From Sphagnum compactum (taxonomy: Eukaryota > Bryophyta > Sphagnopsida > Sphagnales): 64,000 nt of DNA. Position numbers and translations under genes: made by a program. The notes beneath the pieces were generated by a model. That model saw only the letters and a list, made by a program, of their open reading frames with translations, was not told the DNA's origin and did no database searches. Shown here one piece after another: positions 49,131 through 59,486 of this stretch (the stretch's first letter is position 1; each line of letters begins with the position of its first letter). The DNA is taken from the NCBI GenBank assembly GCA_965153455.1, contig OZ234498.1, forward strand, positions 13,950,001 through 14,014,000. Direction: 5' to 3'.

Positions 49131-49489
49131 TTGAACATGAATGAGCTCTATACACACATACAACATATATATTTTTTGTGTATTAGTATTAAAAGTTGTT
49201 ATATATTTTGAACCATCACTAATTATTGTATCGAAGGAATCTAAGTGCATGTGTATGTCATACATCATCATTAACCTATGACCTTCATGGATAAAAATAT
49301 ATGAATACTTCGATGAATTTATAAATTTGTGCACATCTATTGGTGCATGGTGTATTCTTATTTCTATAACACATAAGACATTTGAAGGTTACGATCATGA
49401 TTGGTGTTTTCATAATATTGGCATAAAGAAGTTATATTCAAGGCTTGGATTATTACATGAAAATTATGTAAGTTTTTAATTGAAAAACT

Positions 49490-51360
49490 AATGGTATCCA
49501 AGTTGCAATTGTTTTCAATCTATTAATTTCTACATTTACTCTTGGATCACATAAAAAATTTCATGTTGAAGAGGAGCTAACAAAAATAATTTTTCTTTTG
49601 TTTGAATGTGAGATAATGTTATATATGTTAACCCATGTTTTTTAACGTTAGTGAGATCAAAAACCAATTCATCTAATGATAATCCTCGAGAACGATAAAT
49701 GGTTTCTGCTATTACAAATTGAATTGAAAATTGAATCCTTATTATGATAAATGATTAGGATTTACCAATTTTTATGTCTTTGATGATAAGTTCAAGTAGG
49801 GTCCATTTTGATTCAATGTTGTTGATTATATTTTTCTTTTGTTAATGTTCCAATTTTAAAATTCTGATCATTTGAAAGTTTGTAAGATGGTGCGCATGAT
49901 TGATGGTTGATGTTCATTGCTTTGAAAATAAACATGGGACCTAATGTGTTAGTGAACACATTTTCATCGTGTTTTTGCACAAATTTATTTGTATAAAATA
50001 AATACGAAATAGTAAAATCATTGGGTGGTTATCGATTTACAAATTGAATTTCTAAATTCAATATCTTTTGTATTTTATGTTGCAATACAAAATTTGTTCA
50101 AAGTTTGTATAAAGACCATATTAAACTATCACATAACTTTATTTAATTCATAACATTGGACATATGTTTGCCAAAAATTTGGTGCTAGTGCATTAACATT
50201 ATTTTGATATTTTGAAAAATCCAACTATCTTTCACAAGGGGTGCTTGATAGAAATCACCTATCATGATAACATCAACATCACTAAAAAAATTGTTTTGAA
50301 TGTGTTTTATGGATTTTAGCTTATTAGTTATAACATTAAACATTCAAGCACCAACAAGTGATATTTTATCTATCAAAACAAGTTGTAATTGTTCATATCA
50401 ACATGTAAGCATATTTAATGAATTTGATGATAAGTTTGGTAAACTAAATAAGGATTGTTGGATAAGTATGTGTAATGTTGAATGTATTGTTATATCGTCA
50501 ATATTGAAAGCAATTTTACATATTGATGCCATAAGTAAAGCCTTAGTTTTTGTTAAATCAGAAAATATGTTTTTATTGTCAGAAGAAACTTGAATTATGA
50601 ATTTCAATGCAAAAGTTTACCAGTTCCAACACCCCCCGTAAAAAATAAACATATCGATGTATTAGCGTACAATTGTTTTTTATGCGTAACATCATCAAAA
50701 ATTAGTTTTTTTTTCATTTAATTGTCCAAGTAAACTATGGTATTCAAATTCTTCCATCATCATGGAATATGATGATTTTGTGAAATTTTGATCTTTTAGA
50801 AATTGTGATTTTTGGTTCAATTCATTACATTATTGAATAACAAAGTCAAATTATAAATCATATTGTTCAATATTGATTGTGTTTGTTATAGGAATTATAG
50901 GACGTGGATCATTTACTTCATTATCTATATCGTCAGTTCAAATGTTAGATGAACATAATGGTTTTGATTTTGAATCTATTGAATCATCCATTTCTTCTTT
51001 ATTTAGATATGGCATTTGATAATTGAAAATAAATTTAATTTTAAAAATGTCATCATGTTGTTGACAATATGCATCATGCTAGGTTACATTAGTTCCAAGT
51101 TGGGAGTATCCTGAATTTCAAAATGGTGAATACAATAAAAATTGTTCTCTTCAACAATTTTCAATATTTTTATAGTTATTATAGTTTATAAACCTAATCA
51201 TTTTGGGTTTGCGATGTTTCGAATTTTTTTTAATGTTATTAAAAAAAAACTTTGTTAATGACAATGATTCATCTTGATTAGGATGATTAATATATTTGTC
51301 TATGATCGATGAACACATTACATCAATTGAATTTGGTTCCAATTCATTTTATGCAACTTG
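49490..51360 (-). pseudogene. PIF1-like helicase remnant of the Helentron-like element
   Basis: Minus-strand order: MCSSIIDKYINHPNQ and RKPKMIRFINYNNY (51342-51160), an EEFEYHSLLGQLNEK segment (about 50740), Walker A GGVGTGK (about 50618-50640, followed by Leu rather than Thr), ALLMASICKIAFNIDDITIHS (motif Ia, with the TGK of APTGK changed), LVLIDKISLVGA (Walker B, Glu to Lys), DVIMIGDFYQAPLVKDSW (motif III, about 50230-50290), NRQPPNDFT-type text, and near the end SRGLSLDELVFDLTNVKKHGLTYITLSH (about 49600-49690). Key catalytic positions are altered and several stops interrupt it. Confidence 0.8.
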
Positions 51361-52814
51361 TGATTTTAAGACAAAAACACGTTCTTCATAAGGAAAAATA
51401 TTTATGAATTGAAATGTTCGAAATGAATGACATAATAATAAAAAAAAACAAGATAAACGACAAGTTGAGGAATCATTTGTTAGGCATTAAAAAAAAATTA
51501 CCTAATTTTTGAATTATTATATTTGCATTTATATTATTTGTAATGGATTTTTAATGATAGAATGTAGTTATGATGTTATTGATTTATTTATTTTTGTCAT
51601 ATATGATGTGCAATATGTTGCAGTTGCATATGGGTTCAAAATAAATTGAATATCTATATTTGCAAACCATAAATGAGTAACATGTATACTATATGCATTA
51701 ATTTTTATATTTTAAAAATTTCGGTTTAAAAAATGTGCATCTTTGTTAATTTACTTCTTGAATTTAGTATATATGTACTTTCATCAAGGTTTAAATAATT
51801 TAGATATTCAAAAAATGACATATCATCATTTTAAAATATGCATTTTTAAAGATTGGAATATTTTGTTTGTTTGTATTTGGAGGTATTGTTGTGAAAATGG
51901 ATAATATAACACATCATTTGAAGATTATTATGATCAATTTTCTTGTTATCATTAACACAAAAAACACCAACAAAATGCATTTATTCCATGAGGTCTCCAT
52001 TTAATTTTCTAAGCATGCGAATTTTGAAATTTCATTTTCATTCATTCATTTTCATTTTCAAGGATTCTATTATTTTTCATCTCCAAATTGGGATAATTTT
52101 CAAACAATTTTTCCATAGGTTCATTTTTAGTTGAAATTACGTTTTCAATTTCACTTGACTATTCCATTTTCCAACATTTAAAAAAGAATGTAATTCAACA
52201 ACAATGGAGAAACTAAAATAATTTTTTTTTTACCAAAATGTGATTTAATTTTTTACTTGCAAATTGATTTAATTAGATGAAACTTACAATACAATTTAAA
52301 CTATTTACCAACATTTACAAAATCAAAATAATTCACTTAACCCTCATATTTTAATGTAAAATGAATATGTGAAATGAAATATAATGTAGTGCAAAAAAAT
52401 GTGTATGAATCCTACAAATAACAAACATATTTATTAACATTAAAATGTTACTAAGTTTAATTACAAATTAAAATTAAACTTTAAACATGGAAAAAATCTT
52501 TCATTAAATTAAATGCATAGACAAACAATAACATCCAAACAAAAAAACACAAAATTAGCAAAAAACAAATAGTTAAAAATTCATACCTAAAAAAACAATT
52601 CAATGGTGGGTCCAAGCTTTCACTTTTAAACCCCAATAAATAAAGTGGAAAAAATATCAAATTGATAAGAAACAACAAGAAGAGCCAAACATCAATGCAA
52701 GAGAAATTGAACAACACATGGGAGCCATGTCAAAAGGGTATTTAAACTTGAAAGAAATAAACTACGAAAAATAATAATTATTATCATTATTGAATTGAAT
52801 AACAATAAGAGGAA

Positions 52815-53250
52815 CTAACTAACAAAAAAAAAAACTAATTGATAACAAGAAAAATCATTAACTTGAAAAGTAGGCGAATACCTAAATAGACTATTAACAT
52901 ATTGAATTGGTTCAAAATGTTGAGAACTGTATGTTATATGTAAGGGGATAGATTGAAAATCCATGCTACATCGAAACATAATGTGTTTTGATACTTTATT
53001 CCAAATGTAAATTGACCTTTGTAAATATTCAACTATCCAAAATATTGCAACGAAATCTCCCCACAAGCCTCCCATACTAGCACTTGATGCCATTTTGTCA
53101 CATATTGATGTTCATTTGTGACCATGTCTTGATGTAAATCAAACAAAAAACTTGGATTTAATTCTTAAATATGACATTGTTGAACTTTTTTGTATTCAAT
53201 AATAAACATTGATTTAAATGTGCCATGTTATTTGGCTTCAATTCAAGAGA
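52815..53250 (-). pseudogene. OTU protease-like remnant of the Helentron-like element
   Basis: The longest frame (53093-52815) starts MASSASMGGLWGDFVAIFWIVEYLQRSIYIWN and ends LHITYSSQHFEPI. The WGD...EYL...I-VW...H-(H/Y) layout matches the C-terminal half of OTU cysteine proteases carried by some Helitrons. Preceding coding-like text (DLHQDMVTNEHQYVTK) is in another frame. Between this and the helicase (51400-52800) coding resemblance is weak. Confidence 0.6.
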
Positions 53251-53520
53251 TGATAAATGATTATCCAATAAATAAGATATAAAATAAAAAAGACAAGTGC
53301 CTATTTTATGTTTTTATGTTGAAACTAAATGAAGGCCATATGAATACATGTTCAAATGTTGAATCAACAAGATTTAATGAATGTGTTTCCATTATTATCA
53401 ACTTTAATTTAATGGATATGTATATAAACAAAATCATGGTTCCCACATAAACATATTCAAAAAAATAAAAATCAATGATTCATTCAAGACTATTTACTTT
53501 TTAATTTTTTTCGATCATTG

Positions 53521-53835
53521 CATTGAAAAATTATGTATATTGGAAAATTGCTAGCATTGAAAAAAAAAAAGATACTATTTGTATTAAAAATTTGCATGTA
53601 TTGAAAAAATGTTTTCATTAAACAATTTGCTTACATTAAAAAACTATTTTCATGAAAAAAAAATTTGCATTGAAAATTACTTTCATGAAAAAAACTACTT
53701 GCATTGAAAAATTAGTTTCATTGAAAAAAATCCTTTTATTGAAAAAATTACTTGCATTGAAAAATTGTTTACATTATAAAATTGTTTGCATTGAAAAAAT
53801 TATTTTTATTGAAAAATTTCTTTTCATTGAAATTT
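53521..53835. repeat. AT-rich tandem repeat of about 20-22 bp
   Basis: About fifteen imperfect units of 'ttgcattgaaaaaatta', with variants 'ttcattgaaaaaa' and 'tacattaaaaaa'. The Lys/Ile-rich frame over it (53652-53897) is a product of the repeat. Confidence 0.75.
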
Positions 53836-54639
53836 TTTTTCACATCCAAAACATTACATTTAAAATTATTTTTGCACTGCACCAAAATGCGTCCTAGTTC
53901 ATTTTCGGGTTCACTAGATTTTGAGTGGATTTGGACATTTTTATCATGGTGCAACTAGTCACCCCCCAATGAACAAGGACCAGTTATTATGAACAATGAA
54001 TTGGTCTATTAATACCTAGTGAAATACAAATTTAACAAGCCATTTCACTTGCTAATTAATTAACTATGCAACATGAAAATCAATTAAATTTTAATTATTT
54101 AATATTTAATGTAATATTTAACATTATTAATAATTTCATGACTTTTAACATATGAATTATTAACACGTGTCATTACCTATGCTAGGTTAAAACCTAGCCT
54201 CAGCACATAGGCCATGTAATCAACCTAAGTAGGCACCTACTCTAAAGAATTACATAAGAAAATATTCAATCAATTTATCATTGTTGACCACAAACACACC
54301 ATTTGAGAGGTTTAATGCTGACCTTTAAGATGGAGGTAAACACCCTTACCATCAACCCACCACACTTGTTGTAATTATGTGTTGCATTGCATTCTATTTA
54401 CAAAACATTTTATTTTAAACATCACAAAAATATAAACTTTGAAAAATTCATATGTTATTGAGATTTTGTTCAAATGAAATGATTTAAAGTTTAATTAAAT
54501 TTTTTTTTCATATAATGTACATAATTACATTTATTTCCTTTTGACAGCGTAAAATCATTTGTATATTTTTTTAATTATTACCATTATTCAATAACATTTC
54601 AATGACCATTCTTTTGAAAATTAAAATGTTTAATAAGTG
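53836..54639. other. AT-rich intergenic DNA
   Basis: No gene recognised. A small cluster of 'cctag' words lies at 54180-54240. Confidence 0.4.
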
Positions 54640-54850
54640 GATAACATTTTTGCTAATATAATAATATTATCTATGTTAAGTTATTTTCAATTATTTTAAG
54701 ACTACTTTTCATTGTTCTAACTTATTTCACCCTACATTATTTATGATTATTTATGGTTATTTTCAGTTATTTTTGGCTATTTTAAATTATTCCACCCTAA
54801 GCTATTTTCAATTATTTTAAGTTAATTTTGGCTATTTTATGTTATTTTTG
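54640..54850. repeat. AT-rich satellite, left part
   Basis: Degenerate repeats of an approximately 11-bp word such as 'gctattttaag' or 'gttatttttg', with higher-order phrases such as 'ttattccaccctaa'. It continues at 55772-56050 after the solo LTR. Confidence 0.7.
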
Positions 54851-55766
54851 TGATGTGCTCCTTGGCTCCTTGATAGACTCCAAATGTGAGTATGAAATGA
54901 AAACATCGAAAGAACAAAGAATCAAAGCACGCTCCTTGGCTCACAACACTTTGGGGGTAGAGGGGCGTGATGGAGCTGTGGGATGGCACTAAGAAGAATG
55001 ACAAGCACTTAATCACTCACACAGTTCTGCACAAACCAAACAATAAGTTGGTTAGTGCATAGCTGAAACACTTTTGGTGTTAGGATGAGTCACAGGCAAA
55101 CTCGACCTCAGAAGACTCACCATGGCCCGGACTTGGGGGAAGCCACCACCTTCCCCCTTATAGTATATCCTGTGCCTTTCCACGAGGCTCACATCCAAAT
55201 GACATTTTGTCCCGGGACTCCTAAGTGGGAGTCCCAAAATTCCCAAAGTTGGAACTCTTGCAACTTTGGGGCCCAATAACTTCGTGTGCAGACCTCTGAT
55301 TACAATGGGATTTGAAGCAAAATTATAGTCTTCGTTGAAAGCTTTCCAACGGTATGTCGCACACCACCTACACGCAAGGAAATCGGGTCGATTCCTGACT
55401 TTTAGTGGTCAGGAGTCAATTTGCCAATTTGACTCCCGGCCTTTCTTTTGACTATAACTTGTGTTTCAGATGTTCAAATGGGTCATGCGAGCCCATTTTA
55501 AACATCTACGTTTCAATAACTTTTTGATGATATAAAGAATTCTTCAATCCAATTGGTTTTGACCTTTGTAATTGCCTTTTGAAAATTTGAGAGTCCATTG
55601 GGACTCCAATTCCCAAAATGGAAGTTCACTTGAGAGTGTGAGGGTTCATTCCCTCACACTCTTTTGCACTCCCGGAAGCATGAGATCCGACTCCCGGGCT
55701 TTGTTCGTGGCCCCCAACCTTACAAGCCCTTGCCTTGGTCGTGAGCCCAAAGCTAGGGTTGCGACA
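54851..55766. mobile_element. Solo LTR, 916 bp, with 5-bp target-site duplication
   Basis: The block begins TGATGTG and ends GCGACA (TG...CA, as LTRs do). It is flanked by TTTTG at 54846-54850 and again at 55767-55771. Deleting the block and one TTTTG restores the phrase 'gttatttttggctatttta', which occurs intact in the neighbouring satellite (about 54765-54783). Composition is far more GC-balanced than the satellite it splits. No internal retrotransposon region is present, so it is a solo LTR from recombination. Strand and superfamily are undetermined. Confidence 0.85.
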
Positions 55767-55771
55767 TTTTG

Positions 55772-56050
55772 GCTATTTTAAGTTATTTCACTTTACGCTA
55801 TTTCTGATTATTGTATGTTATTTTTTATTATTTTATGTTATTTGTGGCTATTATAGGCTATTTCACTTTAGGTTATTTGCAACTAGTTTAAATTAGTTTT
55901 TGCTACTTTAAATTATTTCATCTTAAGTTATTTTTAACTATGTAAAGCTATTGTTGGTTCCTTTTGGCTATTGAAGGCTATTTCACTTTATTATATTATT
56001 AATTATTTTAGGTTATATTACCATAGGCTACTTGTGGTTATTTTATTGGT
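55772..56050. repeat. AT-rich satellite, right part
   Basis: Continuation of 54640-54850, with 'ggctattttaagttatttca' type phrases repeated about a dozen times at shifting spacing. Confidence 0.7.
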
Positions 56051-56656
56051 GGAAATGAGGAAAAAGTCGTAATTAGTGTAGATAAATTGAGTAAAATCTG
56101 TTAAAAAAATGGCAGAAATTCTTTTTCATACCGCAATGCGGCCACTCACCCAAGTATCCAACAAAGAAATGGAAACTGAAATGAAAGCCCTCCCCAAAGG
56201 TACAATGTTATATTTGGATGTGTGTATAAATTGCCATAATTAATAAATTACGAAAAATTTAAATATCTCAGTTTCCTACCATGAAAAACAACCAAACTTC
56301 TCCCTCCCATGCCACCCAAGAAAAAACACTTTGAGTTAGTCCCCATCCCAAAAAAAATTCACCTATTCAAATCCTTTAGAAAAAACCTTCTTTGGAAAGG
56401 GGTGGATTTACCCCATCCTCTCCTCTTCACCCAAAAAAATTCTTTTGAAAAAGAAAAAAAATCCTAACCCCTCATACCCTTTTCTTAAAGCTCCATTTAC
56501 AACTTGTAATTCTTTCAATCTAATTGAATTATCCACTCCTTATACCTATTGAAACCCCATAATAAAAAAAAAACAAACCAGTGGGAAAGGAAAAAAAACA
56601 ACCTTAACCCCTTTGTTTTCCCTAAATGTTCATCTATAAACCCCATTGTACCCCCA
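56051..56656. other. Intergenic DNA
   Basis: A- and C-rich on this strand with no gene recognised. Confidence 0.4.
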
Positions 56657-57250
56657 CCCAACTTTATAAATTAGTTGTGTTTGCCTCATGCATGCTTGGT
56701 AAAACCTAAAATCATACATGAATTTCTACTATCTTAAAGCAATAATAAAATTTTATAGCATAAAAAGCAACAACAATACCAAAAAAATATCAATTAAAAA
56801 ATAATTTCATCATGATTTTTGTTATAAAATCTTCATCAAAGCTATATTGAATTTTTAAAATAATATCAATTTAAATTTTAAATTTTATATTTATTTTAAG
56901 ATTGATGTGTTTGATCTTAATCAATTTTTGCATAATTTTTCAAATCTCATTTTAATAAGATTTAAAAGAATTGAAATGAATTATTTGTATGTTTATCAAA
57001 CAAATTTCGTTTCAAGAAATTAGTCATATGAAATTTTTTAAATTCATAGTGATATGAAACCTGGTGATACAAAAAGGCAAGTAACAACCCAGAAATAATA
57101 AAATGATAGAGAGACATGGTTAAATCAATTACCCAACATTCATATTTTGAGAAGAAACCCAACAAATAGATGGGTAGTTTTCAAAACAACCCATCAATTG
57201 GATGGCTGCACCCAAAATCTGCACATGCCCATCCATTAGCTTGGGCCAAT
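56657..57250. repeat. Dispersed ~600-bp repeat, partner of 34419-35040
   Basis: Direct match to 34419-35040. This copy is slightly shorter internally, with an AT-rich stretch deleted around 56850-56890. Confidence 0.65.
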
Positions 57251-58460
57251 AAAAAACTTACATGCAAACCTATAACCTTATCCATTCAGCCAACTTTTGA
57301 TTCTCCGACCCCTATACCCACTCAGAAGGTGTTCCCACAATGTCTCTGTAGGAAAGAGCCAACTAACAAAGGACTCATGACAAGAGCTTAGCGTATATTT
57401 TCCAAGCAGTTTTCCTACTAAGTACTAAGTTCCACTGTGACAATATGCCAGTGATCGTCTTCAAAGGAAGAAGTTTCCCCACTTGCTTCAATTGACCCGT
57501 TTAACTCCAGACGGCAGATGACTTGAATCCGCCAAACTTCATGAAACAATCAGAACGTCGTTCCCACAACAATGATGTGGAGAAAATGAAGGACATCAAC
57601 ACCAGCAAAGTGGGTAAGGGTTTCTAACGTCCTGCATATACCTGCCAAACTTTAATACATGGAAGGGCAAATAACAGGGAAGACTGAAATGGACAAAAGG
57701 AAGGATAAGATATTTTGTATTAATCTGCCAAGCTTTTATTACATGAAAGTGCAGCCAGAAAGATGGGAAAGAAACAAATGAAGAACCGAAGGAGTTATGA
57801 AAACCTGGCAAACTTGATTACAGCACAGTACTACAATAGAGGACTACAACAATGAAGGAGGAAATGGAGTTCAAGGCCTTATATTTTAATTGCTAAGTTT
57901 GGAATTTCAGTTAGTACCTAAAGGTGGAGGGATGTCAAACACCCCCCTATGAATTTTGCCCATGTTACTGCCATGCCTTTGCACAGCACCTGCATTGTTC
58001 TGTTGCAACAGGGCATAAGGGATGTTCACACTTGTTGTCCTACACATGTCCTGCCAATGCAGACCAGATTTGAACCCAGTAATCATCCAAGAAGACAGGC
58101 CAAGTACTTAATGCTTACCATAACATAGTTCCGTCTATTGGGCAGTGATGATGTTTTGATATAGTTAACCTATTTAAAGTGCTCACATGGTTCAAACCCT
58201 GCAACAAAACCATGCAGGTGCTTTGTAGGATGCAGCACTGACAACCCCCAAATCCTTAGGGGTTTTTTAGTGTCCTGCCCTGAAGGTCAAAATATAATCC
58301 TACTTTTAACTACCAAAGGCACTTAGGCAACTAACAAAGAGATCAGAAGTGATAATGGATGAGGGGTCTGGAAAGAGGTGGAAGTCCAGAGGTAACTAAG
58401 TGGTTATCACCTGCCATCTGCCAAAAGTGGTTATCACACTTAATCATAATTAGCTAGAAA
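57251..58460. other. Intergenic DNA upstream of the transporter gene
   Basis: 57359-57470 repeats the tail of duplication copy A (43690-43790): 'ggactcatgacaagagctta' and 'tgacaatatgccagtgatc'. The rest is of mixed composition with no gene recognised. Confidence 0.45.
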
Positions 58461-58709
58461 TTAAGAAGCTTGGATTGTGGCGGTAAAATTTGTGTTTTGC
58501 TAATTAAGAGAGTGTTTGCTGCTTTGTTTTCGTCTTGTGGGTCTTTGTGCTTTACTTCTCAAACAGACATATTTGTTGTTGTCAGCTTTTGCTATTCCTT
58601 CATTATCTCTTTCCAAACGAACAGGCTTTCGTTGTTGCATTCTTGTCTCTTTTGTTTCGCTTCCTTCCCAAACAATTTTTTTTTGTTGGAAGCTGCTCTA
58701 TTCCTACTA

Positions 58710-58758
<49 letters not shown>

Positions 58759-59486
58759 TTTGTCCTTCCCAAACAGATAGTTATTGTTGTACACAGATAT
58801 TCTTGCCCCTCCTTCCTTAAGTTTTTGGTCTCAAAAAAACATATTTTTTCAGCTGGTTGCAGATTTATTTGATTGTATACGTTGCGTTCTTTTTTGTTTA
58901 GTAATTATCCCGAGCTGGTCCTCTTGAGCTGGGAATTGCAGTGTACACTGATCCAGCTTTTGGGATGCTGTGAAAATCTGCACAACCAGTGCCGTACTTA
59001 CTCGCAGGTGTTCCAGTCCACCAGAGAGAAATTTCACTCTGCTGCTGGTGCGTGCAGCTTGCTGTTTGCTTGTTAGGTGATCGAGCTCTTCTTGCAGTAG
59101 CAGCAGCAGCTTGTTGTTGGATCGAGCTGATCATCTTCATGAGTATTTTGTCCTCCTCGAGTAAGATTTTTATTCCCATTCTGAGAAATGGAGCTGAGCA
59201 AGAGATCTAGAATCCTCAGCGGTGAAATATGCAGTTTTTGGTCTGCTGAAGATCTCAAGCCTCCAGTCACAACAACACTCATGCAGTCCCCATTGACCTA
59301 TGAGATCAAGAGCTTTTGTTGTCCAAATGTTGGTCCTGAGCTTCACTGGATTTGCTTACTCGTCGACCCATTCTCATACTTATCAACTTCTTTGTGGTGC
59401 AGGAACCAGCGGCAGCTAGCTCGAGAGATCCGCAATCACTTTAGATCTCGAAGAAGATAGATTACAATCGCATTGCCGGCTTAAAC
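58461..59486 (+). promoter_or_regulatory. Probable promoter and 5' leader of the transporter gene
   Basis: Pyrimidine-rich sequence with a CT microsatellite at about 58713-58755, a common feature near plant transcription starts. Upstream open frames occur, including a 90-codon one (59188-59460) that ends 26 bases before the transporter ATG. It could act as a uORF or simply be leader sequence. An in-frame stop at 59442-59444 excludes an unspliced N-terminal extension of the transporter. No transcription start can be fixed from sequence alone. Confidence 0.45.

Larger units (their letters stand above)
48780..53250 (-). mobile_element. Decayed Helentron-like rolling-circle transposon (OTU, helicase, endonuclease)
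   Basis: Three modules of a rolling-circle transposon protein lie in order on the minus strand: an OTU-type protease segment (about 53250-52815), a PIF1-type helicase (about 51360-49490) and an endonuclease/exonuclease/phosphatase-like segment (about 49130-48810). This OTU-helicase-EN order is what I know of Helentron-type elements, unlike canonical plant Helitrons that lack the EN part. The HUH Rep domain, expected upstream (above 53250), was not found; that side is replaced by AT-rich satellite. Stops and frameshifts are frequent. The element is dead and its termini are undefined. Confidence 0.75.

Noticed and set aside
59188-59460. 90-codon frame just upstream of the transporter start as a separate gene
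   Set aside because: No family resemblance and position within the leader. It is noted only as a possible uORF.
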